From Nocardioidaceae bacterium (GTDB lineage Bacteria; Actinomycetota; Actinomycetes; Propionibacteriales; Nocardioidaceae), in NCBI GenBank assembly GCA_030447865.1, contig JAUJOD010000002.1, forward strand, positions 317,881 to 381,880: a stretch of DNA of 64,000 nucleotides, read 5' to 3'. Under the pieces are notes generated by a model that had not been told where the DNA came from, did no database searches, and worked only from the letters and a program-made list of their open reading frames with translations. Positions 35,553-45,056 of the stretch are shown piece after piece. Numbering within the stretch: the first letter of the stretch is position 1; each line of letters starts with the position of its first letter. The position numbers and the translations under genes were made by a program.

Positions 35553-36436
35553 CGTCAACCGAGGATCTTCTCCGCGAGACCCTGCACCGCCACGAGGCCG
35601 ACGACTACGACGTCACAGACCTGCTCACAAGGGTCCGTCAAGAGATCGGCCAGGCAGACGCAAACACCAGTGCGCGGCCATCACGGCTGACCGCTGCCGC
35701 ACTGGCTCTAACAGCAGTCGTCGTGGCGGTGGCCGCAGTGGGCTGGTGGGTGCAGTCCCTGCCGGGCACCGACCATCCCGAGCGGGACAACGCTGCGGTG
35801 GGCACAACTCCCCTACCGACGAAGAGCGGCGCTGCGAGTGCGGCGGTACCGCCGCCCGGGATGAAGTTCGTCGGCTTCCGCGGCCTCATGCTCACCGTCC
35901 CCGAGTCGTGGGGCCAGACGACGTCGTGTCATCTGTTCCAGTCCGGCGCAGTCCACTATGCCGACTTCGGCCCAGACGAACTCTGCCCGGGGCCGCTGCC
36001 AGCGGGTCTGGTGGCGTTCAACGAGTCGATCGTGGGCCCGCCGTCGCTGCTGGGCCGGACGATTCCTTGGGGCAAGATCGGCGGCCGACAACTCCTGATC
36101 ACGGCTCTGCGGGAGCAAGGCGATCACTACAGCCAGGCGCTCGCGCTCCCAACCGAGCAGTTCTACGTCCGGGTGCTGGCAAGCCACCGCCCAACGGTCG
36201 CGCAGATCGTGCAGTCGGCTGCGCCGATACCCCGTGGATACACGGTGGTGCCGACCGTTGAGTCAATGACGCCCGGCGTCGCCAAGTCTGCTCTGACCGA
36301 TGCTGGCCTGCGCACGACGCGACGTCCCGTCAATATGGGGTTCGACCCACAGCGCGTCGTGCGAGTGCGCACACAACTGCCGGCCGTGGGCAGCGTCGTA
36401 CCGGCCGGCTCGCGAGTGCAGATCGTCACCTACTGA
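35549..36436 (+). CDS. Single-pass membrane protein with two-Cys extracellular domain and PASTA-like end
   Basis: A 295-residue predicted partner of the upstream sigma factor. The ~45-residue cytoplasmic part (LLRETLHRHEADDYDVTDLL) is followed by a helix at ~46-68. The extracellular domain starts at PPPGMKFVGFRGLMLTVPES and has two Cys (TSCHL, ELCPG). The C-terminus GYTVVPTVESMTPGVAKSAL ... VVPAGSRVQIV resembles a PASTA repeat, a fold known to bind cell-wall muropeptides in other proteins. It is homologous to residues 183-464 of the fusion protein at 30990. It has no zinc-finger anti-sigma motif. Confidence 0.8.
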   Translation: MTSTEDLLRETLHRHEADDYDVTDLLTRVRQEIGQADANTSARPSRLTAAALALTAVVVAVAAVGWWVQSLPGTDHPERDNAAVGTTPLPTKSGAASAAVPPPGMKFVGFRGLMLTVPESWGQTTSCHLFQSGAVHYADFGPDELCPGPLPAGLVAFNESIVGPPSLLGRTIPWGKIGGRQLLITALREQGDHYSQALALPTEQFYVRVLASHRPTVAQIVQSAAPIPRGYTVVPTVESMTPGVAKSALTDAGLRTTRRPVNMGFDPQRVVRVRTQLPAVGSVVPAGSRVQIVTY

Positions 36437-36517
36437 CGACCTCGGCCCGCCGGGTCTCTGACCTGAGCGCAAACTTCGCCAGCCGACCGCGTGATCCGAA
36501 ACCCGCCGGTATTGTCG

Positions 36518-37420
36518 ATGGCCATGAGCGTGACGCAGTCGCACGGTCGGTCGCTCGCCACCCGGGTCTCGGCGATCCACCCTGCCAGCGCGTACGTCGA
36601 CCTCGAGCCCGCCAGTTTGGACGACCTTCGAGGCTTCGTCGACCGCTCAGCGCGGTTGTTCGTCGTGACGGGGGCCGGTTGCAGCACCGAGTCGGGGATC
36701 CCCGACTACCGCGGCGTCGACGGAGAGTGGAAGCGCAAGAAGCCGGTCGAGTACCAACCGTTCATGCGCGACGAGCTGACCCGCGCTCGCTATTGGGCTC
36801 GAAGCCTCATTGGGTGGCGGAGCTTCCGTGGTGCGGTCCCCAATGCCGCGCACGACGCGCTGGCGAGGCTGGAGACACTCGGCCGGATCGGCCTGCTGGT
36901 GACCCAGAACGTCGACGGGTTGCACCAGGCAGCCGGCTCCCGCCGCGTCATCGACCTGCACGGGCGCCTCGACCGCGTCATTTGCATGTCGTGCCGCAAC
37001 ACCGGTTCGCGAACCGGTTGGCAGGCCCGGCTCGAGGCGGTCAACGCGTCATGGCGCGGCCTCGACGCACCGATCGCTCCTGACGGCGACGCCGACCTGG
37101 ACGGCTTGGACTTCGCGACGTTCCAGGTGCCCGGCTGCCCAGCGTGCGGCGGCGTCGTGAAGCCCGACGTGGTGTTCTTCGGCGAGAGCATCCCGCCATG
37201 GCGGCATGCCCAGGCAACCGCCGCGCTGGCGAAGTCCGATGCGGTGCTGGTCGTGGGGTCGTCGTTGATGGTGCACTCCGGTTACCGGTACGCGCTCGCC
37301 GCCGCGCGCCTCGGCAAGCCGGTCGCTGCCGTGAACCTCGGTCGGACCCGCGCTGATCATCTGCTCACGCTCAAGCTCACCGCACCCGCCGGGCCAACGC
37401 TGCAGGCCCTTGTCGCCTGA
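36518..37420 (+). CDS. Sirtuin (SIR2-family NAD-dependent protein deacylase)
   Basis: A ~300-residue sirtuin. NAD-binding motifs are VTGAGCSTESGIPDYRG and VTQNVDGLHQAAGS; the catalytic His is in DLHGRLDRV. A four-Cys zinc site is formed by CMSC and CPAC, and GGVVKPDVVFFGE is conserved. ATG 36518 or 36524 is the likely start; an upstream GTG at 36491 is possible. No clear ribosome site is seen, so it may be leaderless. The Ser in GAGCSTES replaces the usual Ala-Gly-Ile pattern of classical sirtuins and fits a divergent class. Confidence 0.9.
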   Translation: MAMSVTQSHGRSLATRVSAIHPASAYVDLEPASLDDLRGFVDRSARLFVVTGAGCSTESGIPDYRGVDGEWKRKKPVEYQPFMRDELTRARYWARSLIGWRSFRGAVPNAAHDALARLETLGRIGLLVTQNVDGLHQAAGSRRVIDLHGRLDRVICMSCRNTGSRTGWQARLEAVNASWRGLDAPIAPDGDADLDGLDFATFQVPGCPACGGVVKPDVVFFGESIPPWRHAQATAALAKSDAVLVVGSSLMVHSGYRYALAAARLGKPVAAVNLGRTRADHLLTLKLTAPAGPTLQALVA

Positions 37421-37439
37421 AGCGGTTATCGTCGCGGGC

Positions 37440-38261
37440 ATGACGAGCGGCGACCCAGCAGCGCCGCAGCCAGCCGATGCCGGCTTTCGCCCCGTCACGG
37501 CCATCGAGACCCAGCGCGCGAACCGCCGCGACTGGGACGCCGAGGCCGACCATTACCAGCGAGAGCACGGGGAGTTCCTCGGCGACGTCGGGTTCGTCTG
37601 GTGTCCCGAGGGGCTCACCGAGGCCGACGCGAGGTTGCTAGGCGACGTCCGGGGCAAGCGGGTGCTCGAGGTGGGGTGCGGGGCAGGCCAGTGCGCTCGG
37701 TGGCTGCGCTCGGGCGGCGCCGAGGTCGTCGGAGTCGACCTGTCGCTGCGGCAGCTGCAGCACAGCCGCCGGATCGACGCGGCGACTCAGGTCGCCGTAC
37801 CCGTCGCCTGCGCGACAGCAACCGCGCTACCGCTGCGAGACGCGTGCGTTGACGTGGCGTGCTCCGCGTTCGGCGCGTTGCCGTTCCTGCTCGACATCGA
37901 GACCGCGCTAGCCGAGGTGCGCCGGGTGCTGCGACCCGGTGGCGCGTTCGTGTTCTCGGTGGTGCACCCCGTACGTCGGATGCTTCCCGACGATCCCAGC
38001 CTGGAAGGGTTGACCGTGGTGAGGTCGTACTTCGACCGCACGCCGTACGTCGAGGTCGCAGCCGAAGGCCAACCGTCGTACGTCGAACCGCACCACACGC
38101 TGGCCGACTGGGTGAGCGCGATCATCGGTGTCGGAATGGTCCTGGAGCGGCTGGTGGAGCCGGAGTGGCCCGCCGGACACACCCGCACCTGGGGCGGCTG
38201 GGGACCGGCGCGTGGGGCGCTGGTGCCGGGAACCGCGATCTTCGTCACTCGCCGCGGCTAG
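37440..38261 (+). CDS. SAM-dependent methyltransferase, class I
   Basis: A 273-residue methyltransferase. Motif I is VLEVGCGAGQCARWL; motif II follows at VVGVDLSLRQLQHS; a later block, LAEVRRVLRPGGAFVFSVVH, matches motif III of the UbiE-like group. The N-terminal RANRRDWDAEADHYQREHGE is common in actinobacterial methyltransferases of this type. The substrate is unknown. It starts 20 bases after the sirtuin stop in the same direction. Confidence 0.88.
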   Translation: MTSGDPAAPQPADAGFRPVTAIETQRANRRDWDAEADHYQREHGEFLGDVGFVWCPEGLTEADARLLGDVRGKRVLEVGCGAGQCARWLRSGGAEVVGVDLSLRQLQHSRRIDAATQVAVPVACATATALPLRDACVDVACSAFGALPFLLDIETALAEVRRVLRPGGAFVFSVVHPVRRMLPDDPSLEGLTVVRSYFDRTPYVEVAAEGQPSYVEPHHTLADWVSAIIGVGMVLERLVEPEWPAGHTRTWGGWGPARGALVPGTAIFVTRRG

Positions 38262-38300
38262 CGTCCCGCCAGTCCACCGGAGGAAACTGGGGCCTAACGT

Positions 38301-41012
38301 CTAGTGGCCAGCCTCATGCCAGCTGCGCCCGACGCCGACCGAGACGTCGAGTGGCACAGCCAGCTCCTCAGCTGCCGCCATCTCAGCGCGCACCAGCGAC
38401 TCCAGCGGGTCGAGCTCACCCGGGGCCACTTCAAACACCAGCTCGTCGTGGACCTGCAGCAGCATCCGCGAGGATAGATCGGCCTCCTGCAGCGCTCGGT
38501 CGACGCGGAGCATGGCTACCTTGATGATGTCGGCCGCGGATCCTTGGATCGGCGCGTTCAGCGCCATCCGCTCCGCCATTTCGCGCCGCTGCCGGTTGTC
38601 GCTGGTGAGGTCGGCGAGGTAGCGGCGCCGGCCGAGCAGAGTCTCGGTGAAGCCGGTGCGCCGGGCCTCGGCGACCACACCACGCAGGTAGTCGCGCACC
38701 CCGCCGAACCGTTCGAAGTACTCGTCCATCAGCGACCGGGCCTCGCTGGGTTCGATCCCGAGCTGTTGGCCGAGGCCGTACGCCGACAGGCCGTACGCAA
38801 GCCCGTAGTTCATCGCCTTGATCTTCGACCGCTGCGCCGGTGTCACGCCGGCAGGGTCGACCTCGAAGACCCTCGCGGCCATGACCGAGTGGAAGTCCTC
38901 GCCGGAGTTGAAGGCAGCTATCAGCCCCGCGTCGTCGGAGACGTGCGCCATGATCCGCATCTCGATCTGGCTGTAGTCGGCGGTCAGCAGCAGCTCAAAG
39001 CCGCTGCCCACCATGAACGCCTGCCGGATGCGCCGACCGTCTTCGGTGCGGATCGGGATGTTCTGCAGGTTCGGCTCGGTCGAGCTGAGCCTGCCAGTAG
39101 CGGCGATGAGCTGGTTGAAGCTGGTGTGGATACGCCCGTCGTCGGCAACGGACTTCAGCAAGCCTTCGACCGTCTGCCGAAGCCGGGTCGCGTCGCGGTG
39201 CCGGAGCAGGTGCTGCAGGAACGGGTGCCCGGTCTTCTCATACAGCCCGGCCAGCGCGTCAGCGTCGGTGGTGTACCCGGTCTTGGTGCGCTTGGTCTTG
39301 GGCATGCCCAGCTCGTCGAACAGCACCGTCTGCAGCTGCTTTGGCGACCCGAGGTTGATCTGCTTGCCGATCACCTCGTACGCCTCATCGGCTGCCCGCT
39401 TGACCTGTCCGGCGAACTGCGCCTCGAGTGACGTCAAGTGGTCGACGTCGACGCCGATGCCGGCTCGCTCCATCCGGGCGAGCACCCCGACCAGCGGCAG
39501 CTCGACCTCCGCCAACAGCTGAGACCCGCCGCGAGTGGTGAGCTCGGTCTGCAGTGCCTCGGCCAGGTCGACGACCGCGTGGGCGCGCAGCATCGCCTCA
39601 GACGACGCGGCAGAGTCACCGTCGAGCTGGAAGCTGAGTTGGTCGGTCGCTGCCTCCTCGCCCGTCAGCTCGCGGTGCAGGTAGCGCAAGGCCAGATCGG
39701 CCAGGTCGTAGGACCGCTGGTCCGGATGGGAGAGGTACGCCGACAGCGCGGTGTCGGCGACCAGCCCCCCAAGCGGCCACCCCCGCGCCTCCAGAGCAAG
39801 CAGCGGGCCCTTCGCGTCGTGCAGCGCCTTACGGCGGTCGGGGTCGCCGAGCCACCGGACGAGCGCGGTTTCGTCGACTGGGTCGATGTCGACAGCGTCA
39901 ATCCACGCCGCCGCCCCACTGCACACCGCCAGCGCGACCGCGGCGAGCTGTCCAGTGCCGCTTCCCCACTGTCCCTGGACGTGGACGCCGGTCAGCGTGT
40001 CGCCAGCAGTGTGCTCGGCAAGCCAACCTGCTACCTCTCCAGCGCCCAAGCGGTGGCCGTCGATCTGCGCGCTGGGCGCGATCTCCGGCTCGTCAACCGA
40101 CAGCGTGGAGAACAGCCGGTCACGCAGTACCCGGAACTCCAGGCCGTCGAAGATGCGATGCACCTCGGTGCGGTCCCACGGCCGAACCACGACATCAGCA
40201 GGCCCAAGGGGTAGGTCAAGGTCTCGCACCAACTCGTTGATGCGTCGGTTGCGAATCACGTCGGCGAGGTGGTTCCGCAGCGAGTCCCCGGCCTTTCCGG
40301 GGATCTCGTCGACGCGAGCCACCACCTCGTCGAGCGACCCGAACTGCAAAATCCACTTGGCCGCAGTCTTTGGTCCCACGCCTGGCACCCCGGGCAGGTT
40401 GTCGCTGCTCTCGCCGACCAGCGCCGCCACGTCGGGGTAGTGATGCGGTGGCACGCCGTACCTGTCCTCGACTGCCGGCGGGGTCATCCGCGCCAGGTCG
40501 GAGACGCCTTTGCGGGGGTACAGCACGGTGACGGAGTCGGAGACCAGCTGGAACGCGTCGCGGTCACCGGTGCAGATCAGCACGTCGTACCCAGCGGCCT
40601 GCGCCTGCGTTGCCAACGTGGCGATCACGTCGTCGGCCTCGTAGCCCTCCTTCTCGACCATCGGCACCCGTAGTGCCGTGAGAACCTCTTTGACCAGCGA
40701 CACCTGACCGTTGAACTCGGTCGGGCTCGCGGAGCGGTTGGCCTTGTAAGCGGCGTACTCCGCAGCCCGGAAGGTCTGCCGGGACACGTCGAAGGCGACG
40801 GCCAGATGGGTCGGTGCCTCGTCGCGCAGGACGTTGATGAGCATCGAGGTGAAGCCATAGACCGCGTTGGTCGGCTGGCCGGTGGTGGTGGAGAAGTTCT
40901 CGACGGGAAGCGCGAAGAACGCCCGGTAGGCCAGCGAATGACCGTCGAGCAGCAACAACCGGGGACGTTGCCCGGCAGCCGCGCCAGCGGAGACGTCCGT
41001 CGTCGTGACCAC
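38301..41012 (-). CDS. polA: DNA polymerase I
   Basis: A 903-residue family A polymerase. Residues ~10-300 are the 5'-3' exonuclease domain (LLLDGHSLAYRAFFALP, EGYEADDVIATLA, VGESSDNLPGVPGVGPKTA). The middle domain lacks the proofreading DxE motif, as is usual for actinobacterial PolI. The polymerase domain has motif A DYSQIEMRIMAHVS near 680, motif B KIKAMNYGLAYGLS near 730 and motif C VHDELVFE near 855. It serves repair and Okazaki-fragment processing. It is convergent with the methyltransferase gene. Confidence 0.97.
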   Translation of the reverse strand: MVTTTDVSAGAAAGQRPRLLLLDGHSLAYRAFFALPVENFSTTTGQPTNAVYGFTSMLINVLRDEAPTHLAVAFDVSRQTFRAAEYAAYKANRSASPTEFNGQVSLVKEVLTALRVPMVEKEGYEADDVIATLATQAQAAGYDVLICTGDRDAFQLVSDSVTVLYPRKGVSDLARMTPPAVEDRYGVPPHHYPDVAALVGESSDNLPGVPGVGPKTAAKWILQFGSLDEVVARVDEIPGKAGDSLRNHLADVIRNRRINELVRDLDLPLGPADVVVRPWDRTEVHRIFDGLEFRVLRDRLFSTLSVDEPEIAPSAQIDGHRLGAGEVAGWLAEHTAGDTLTGVHVQGQWGSGTGQLAAVALAVCSGAAAWIDAVDIDPVDETALVRWLGDPDRRKALHDAKGPLLALEARGWPLGGLVADTALSAYLSHPDQRSYDLADLALRYLHRELTGEEAATDQLSFQLDGDSAASSEAMLRAHAVVDLAEALQTELTTRGGSQLLAEVELPLVGVLARMERAGIGVDVDHLTSLEAQFAGQVKRAADEAYEVIGKQINLGSPKQLQTVLFDELGMPKTKRTKTGYTTDADALAGLYEKTGHPFLQHLLRHRDATRLRQTVEGLLKSVADDGRIHTSFNQLIAATGRLSSTEPNLQNIPIRTEDGRRIRQAFMVGSGFELLLTADYSQIEMRIMAHVSDDAGLIAAFNSGEDFHSVMAARVFEVDPAGVTPAQRSKIKAMNYGLAYGLSAYGLGQQLGIEPSEARSLMDEYFERFGGVRDYLRGVVAEARRTGFTETLLGRRRYLADLTSDNRQRREMAERMALNAPIQGSAADIIKVAMLRVDRALQEADLSSRMLLQVHDELVFEVAPGELDPLESLVRAEMAAAEELAVPLDVSVGVGRSWHEAGH

Positions 41013-41066
41013 AGGCGAACTTTAGCCGCGGGTTCCGACAAGGTCAGTGCCGGACAGCCGAGCCGG

Positions 41067-41633
41067 CTATGAGGCGCTGCGTGCCCGCCGCATCAGCCGT
41101 CGAGCCGCCACCACGTTGCTCGATCCTGGTTTGACCGCGAGCGCGGTGCCGAGCTTCGCCTGCAGGCTCGCCACCGTGGTAGCGCGCACCACGGCGACCT
41201 GAGTCAGACCCAACCGCGCCAAGAACCGGTTGGAGTCTCGGGCGTTGGCGGCGACCGTCGCCATGATGTGCTTGGTGTCCTTCTCGTCGGCCCAATCGGC
41301 TGCCGTTTCGAGCAAGGACTTCCCGACCCCGCGGCGCCGGTGCCCGGTGAGGACGTGCAGGTACCCGACGTGGACGGCGTCCTCGTCGTGGATGGGCGAT
41401 ATAGCGGCACGCCGCAGATGAGCGACTCCGACCGGCACTTCGTCGACGATCGCCACGACGAGCCGCTCGCACGGGTCGGTCTGCAGGCGGCGGACCGCCC
41501 GCCGTACGTGCTCTTTCGGAACCGCCTGGCGGGTACGTCGATCGACATCCGACGTGAAATCGCTCCAGATGGCGCGCAAGGCGTCGGCGTCCTCGGGAAC
41601 GGCGTCCCGGACGACCACGGCGGCTCGGCTCAT
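41067..41633 (-). CDS. GNAT family N-acetyltransferase
   Basis: A 188-residue acetyltransferase. It starts MSRAAVVVRDAVPEDADALR and carries the acetyl-CoA loop LTGHRRRGVGKSLLETAADW and HVGYLHVL before it. The C-terminal ~40 residues are basic and variable. ATG 41633 has GGAGG four bases upstream, which rules out the longer reading to 41723. The acceptor is unknown. It lies 54 bases upstream of polA in the same direction. Confidence 0.87.
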   Translation of the reverse strand: MSRAAVVVRDAVPEDADALRAIWSDFTSDVDRRTRQAVPKEHVRRAVRRLQTDPCERLVVAIVDEVPVGVAHLRRAAISPIHDEDAVHVGYLHVLTGHRRRGVGKSLLETAADWADEKDTKHIMATVAANARDSNRFLARLGLTQVAVVRATTVASLQAKLGTALAVKPGSSNVVAARRLMRRARSAS

Positions 41634-41811
41634 GTGCCCTCCACAACTCTGCGAATACAGCAAGCGGCAACGAACGCCTCGGCCGGTGCGGTTAGGCTCC
41701 GAACCGAGGTTCACCGTCACCATACGACTGTCGTTTCACCGAAGACCAGCCCAGGCGCGAATCTCACGGTGCGTAGCGCATTGCTCACATCGGAACGGAG
41801 TGCGAGCGCAA

Positions 41812-42558
41812 ATGTTTCGTGGAGCCGGAACGGTGGTGAACGTCGCGACGGTGCTCGTCGGTTCCGGCCTCGGTGTGCTGCTTAGTCAGCGGCTGCCGCA
41901 GCGCACGCGCGACGTCGTCACCGACGCACTCGGCCTAGTGACGCTGCTGGTCGCCGCCTTATCTGCTCTTACGGTCACCGACCCCTCGCTGGCAGCGGCG
42001 GTCGGGTCTTCAGCGCCGGTGCTCATCGTCCTCGGCTCGCTGCTGGTCGGAGGTATCGCCGGATCAATGCTGCGCATCGAAGCTCGGCTGGAGGGCCTCG
42101 GCGGTAGGCTGCAGCGGCGAATGGCCAGCTCCACCGACTCTGTCGAACGACGACGCTTCATCGAAGGTTTTCTGGCCGCCTCGCTGCTGTTCTGCGTGGG
42201 TCCGCTGACCGTATTGGGATCGCTGTCCGACGGGCTCGGCAACGGCGCTGACCTGTTGATCTTGAAAGCCACCCTCGATGGGTTCGCGGCGATCGCGTTC
42301 GCCTCGTCGTTCGGTTGGGGGGTTGCCGCCTCAGCTCTGACGGTCGCTTCGGTGCAGGGATCGCTGACGCTGCTTGGTGGCCTGCTCGGAGAGTTGCTGC
42401 CCGAGCCGCATCTCATCGCGTTGACGGCAACCGGAGGCCTGTTGCTGGTCGGGGTCGCGCTGCGGCTGCTGCAGCTCAAGCCCGTGCCGGTCGGTGACTT
42501 GCTTCCCGCTCTGCTGGCCGCTCCGATACTGACCCAAGTTGCGACGATGTTGCGCTGA
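41812..42558 (+). CDS. DUF554 family membrane protein
   Basis: A 248-residue integral membrane protein with about seven hydrophobic segments. Family signatures are GAGTVVNVATVLVGSGLGVL at the N-terminus, FIEGFLAASLLFCVGPLTVL and LKATLDGFAAIAFASSFGWG. DUF554 proteins (YdfK-like) are possible transporters without a defined substrate. ATG 41812 is preceded by GGAG (41798 region). It is divergent from the acetyltransferase gene. Confidence 0.85.
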   Translation: MFRGAGTVVNVATVLVGSGLGVLLSQRLPQRTRDVVTDALGLVTLLVAALSALTVTDPSLAAAVGSSAPVLIVLGSLLVGGIAGSMLRIEARLEGLGGRLQRRMASSTDSVERRRFIEGFLAASLLFCVGPLTVLGSLSDGLGNGADLLILKATLDGFAAIAFASSFGWGVAASALTVASVQGSLTLLGGLLGELLPEPHLIALTATGGLLLVGVALRLLQLKPVPVGDLLPALLAAPILTQVATMLR

Positions 42559-42680
42559 CCCCGGTGCTCGCGCGACCTCAGCAGGGCATCATGGGTATGC
42601 TCCGGCGTACGGTGCGCCCGGCGTGAGTGCGTCGTACGCTTCTGCACACCGGCAGTCACGGTTGACCAAGGAGTGACCTC

Positions 42681-44045
42681 GTGCGAAGACGCATGGCTAG
42701 TGTCGTGGCGTTTCTGTGGACGACGTTGCTGCTCTGCTGCCTCGCGGACTCCGCTTCGGCGACGACGCATTCGCCACGCCCTCCCCTCAACGAGGCGGCG
42801 CTCAACGGCGACAGCATCAGCATCAAGGGCAAGCTGGTCGACACTCGAGACAGCCCGCCTACGCCAGTCGAAGGCGTCCAGATCACTGTCTTGGACGAGT
42901 CTGGCAAAGTCGTCGGTGAAGACGTCAGTGACGCCAAGGGAACGTTCGCGATCAGGCTTCCCGGAGCCACGATCGATGTCCTGGGCCAGACCTTCACCAC
43001 CCGGATAGATGTCGAGACACTGCCCGAGGGCACCGTGCTACGGAACCCGAACCAGGTAGAGCTCACCAAAGAGATCCAGACCGACCAGGACCAGTTCGTC
43101 ACCTTCCCGATCGGTCCCAACCCCAACCCGCCGGTCTCAACGGGAACGCAGGCTCTGCAGTTGCTCGTCGGCGGGATCGTGTTCTCCCTGCTGCTCGCAA
43201 TGGCGTCGCTTGGCCTCTCGATGATCTTCGGCACCACCGGGTTGACGAACTTCGCCCATGGCGAACTGATCACGTTTGGTGCTCTGGCGGCGTACGGGAT
43301 CGACACCCTTCCCGGTGACATCGAGATCGGTGGGCGCAACGTCACGTTGGCGGCTGCGGTGCTGGCGGCGTTACTGCTGTCGGCGTTGTTCGGCTGGTTG
43401 CAGGACCGCGGACTGTGGCGACCACTGCGTGACCGCGGTACTGGCCTCATCGCCATGATGATCGTGAGCATCGGCCTGTCGATCTTCTTGCGCAACCTCT
43501 ACCAGTACCTCGCGGGCGCCGACAACCACAACTACTCGCAGTACGCGACACCCGAGCCGTGGTCGATCGGACCGATCCTGATCACGCCCAAGGAGATCGT
43601 GGTGGCGATCATCGCCGCCTTGGTGCTGGTCGGGGTCTCGATCGCTCTGCAACGCACCCGGCTCGGCAAGGCAACCCGGGCGGTCGCGGATAACCCTGCG
43701 TTGGCCGCCTCGTCCGGCATCAACGTCGACCGGGTGATCTCGGTTGTCTGGATCGGAGGGGCGGCCCTGGCTGGCTTGTCCGGTGTACTGCTAGGGGTGA
43801 CTCAGGGCTTCGACTACCAGGTGGGCTTCAAGATCTTGCTGCTCGTCTTCGCGGCGGTGGTGTTAGGCGGTCTTGGCACGATCTGGGGCGCGATGCTCGG
43901 AGCCTTCATCCTCGGCACTTTCATCGAGATCTCCACTTTGGTGGTGCCTGCTGAACTGAAGTTCGTGGGAGCGCTCGCCGTGCTGATCGTCGTCATGCTC
44001 TTTCGACCACAAGGACTGCTCGGCCGCGCCGAGCGGGTCGGCTAA
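42681..44045 (+). CDS. livH: Branched-chain amino-acid ABC transporter permease LivH with extracellular N-terminal domain
   Basis: A 454-residue permease subunit. Unusually, the membrane part (about residue 155 onward) is preceded by a signal-like helix (MASVVAFLWTTLLLCCLADS) and a ~120-residue soluble domain with a beta-sandwich look (SIKGKLVDTRDSPPTPVEGV ... DAKGTFAIRLPG), resembling carboxypeptidase-regulatory/Cna-B-like folds. The permease region has MIFGTTGLTNFAHGELITFG and GGLGTIWGAMLGAFILG, typical of LivH. GTG 42681 follows AAGGAG. First gene of livHMGF. Confidence 0.9.
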   Translation: MRRRMASVVAFLWTTLLLCCLADSASATTHSPRPPLNEAALNGDSISIKGKLVDTRDSPPTPVEGVQITVLDESGKVVGEDVSDAKGTFAIRLPGATIDVLGQTFTTRIDVETLPEGTVLRNPNQVELTKEIQTDQDQFVTFPIGPNPNPPVSTGTQALQLLVGGIVFSLLLAMASLGLSMIFGTTGLTNFAHGELITFGALAAYGIDTLPGDIEIGGRNVTLAAAVLAALLLSALFGWLQDRGLWRPLRDRGTGLIAMMIVSIGLSIFLRNLYQYLAGADNHNYSQYATPEPWSIGPILITPKEIVVAIIAALVLVGVSIALQRTRLGKATRAVADNPALAASSGINVDRVISVVWIGGAALAGLSGVLLGVTQGFDYQVGFKILLLVFAAVVLGGLGTIWGAMLGAFILGTFIEISTLVVPAELKFVGALAVLIVVMLFRPQGLLGRAERVG

Positions 44046-44060
44046 GGCGAGGAGAACGCC

Positions 44061-45056
44061 ATGGAATGGGGAGGCATCCTCGAGGGGGCCCTGCAACAGG
44101 GGCTTGGTCCGGCCGCGATCGTGTACTGTCTTGCCGCTATCGGGCTGAACGTCCACTTCGGCTACACCGGCCTGCTGAACTTCGGACAGGCGGGGTTCAT
44201 GGCGGTCGCGGGTTACGCCTTGGCGTCGATCGTCGCGACGTGGGGGCTGTCGTTCTGGTTGGGGCTCGTCGTGGGACTCGCCTTGAGCGTCGTCCTTGCC
44301 TTGCTCCTCGGTGTGCCGACGCTGCGCCTGCGGGCCGACTACCTCGCGATCGTCACGATCGCAGCCGCTGAGATCATCCGCCAGACGGTCGGATCGGTGA
44401 GCTTGCTTGAATACTTCGGCGGCCAGGACGGTCTCCAGCAGTTCGTCGACACGTTCGCCGGCCTGAACCCCTTCACCACCCCGATGGGTCTCGGCCCGGT
44501 CAGTTGGCGCCCGTATGACTTCTTCCTGCTCTGTGTGGGGTGGACGGTGGTTGCGCTGTGCTGCCTGATCGTCTATCTGCTCATGCGCAGTCCGTGGGGC
44601 AGAGTCTTGAAGGGAATCCGAGAGGACGAGGACGCCGTACGTAGCCTCGGCAAGAATGTCTATGCGTACAAGATGCAGTCACTGATCATCGGCGGGCTCT
44701 TCGGTGCCCTGGCCGGTTTCATGACCGCCCTGCAGCACGCGGCCATCAACCCGTCCTTCTTCGCTACTGACACGACGTTCTTTGCCTACACCGTGCTGTT
44801 GCTCGGGGGCGCCGCCAGGGTGCTCGGGCCTGTCGTCGGAGCGATCACGTTCTGGTTCTTGATCAACGTGCTCGACCTTTTCTTTGACCAGGCCACAGTG
44901 GGCCCAAACCCGCTGATCTCGGCCTCGATTATGACCCACCAGCAGGCGAGCCTGATGCGGTTGATCTTCTTGGGGCTCGCCCTCATGCTGCTGATGATCT
45001 TCCGACCGCAGGGAATCTTCGGCGACCGAAGGGAGCTGGCGATCGATGGTCGCTGA
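44061..45056 (+). CDS. livM: Branched-chain amino-acid ABC transporter permease LivM
   Basis: A 331-residue inner-membrane permease with about eight or nine hydrophobic segments. Typical blocks are GLNVHFGYTGLLNFGQAGFM, LPTLRLRADYLAIVTIA-type text (VPTLRLRADYLAIVTIAAAE) and RVLKGIREDEDAVRSLGKNV, the coupling helix region. GAGGAG precedes the ATG. It lies 15 bases after livH and its end overlaps livG by 11 bases. Together with LivH it forms the membrane channel. Confidence 0.93.
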   Translation: MEWGGILEGALQQGLGPAAIVYCLAAIGLNVHFGYTGLLNFGQAGFMAVAGYALASIVATWGLSFWLGLVVGLALSVVLALLLGVPTLRLRADYLAIVTIAAAEIIRQTVGSVSLLEYFGGQDGLQQFVDTFAGLNPFTTPMGLGPVSWRPYDFFLLCVGWTVVALCCLIVYLLMRSPWGRVLKGIREDEDAVRSLGKNVYAYKMQSLIIGGLFGALAGFMTALQHAAINPSFFATDTTFFAYTVLLLGGAARVLGPVVGAITFWFLINVLDLFFDQATVGPNPLISASIMTHQQASLMRLIFLGLALMLLMIFRPQGIFGDRRELAIDGR

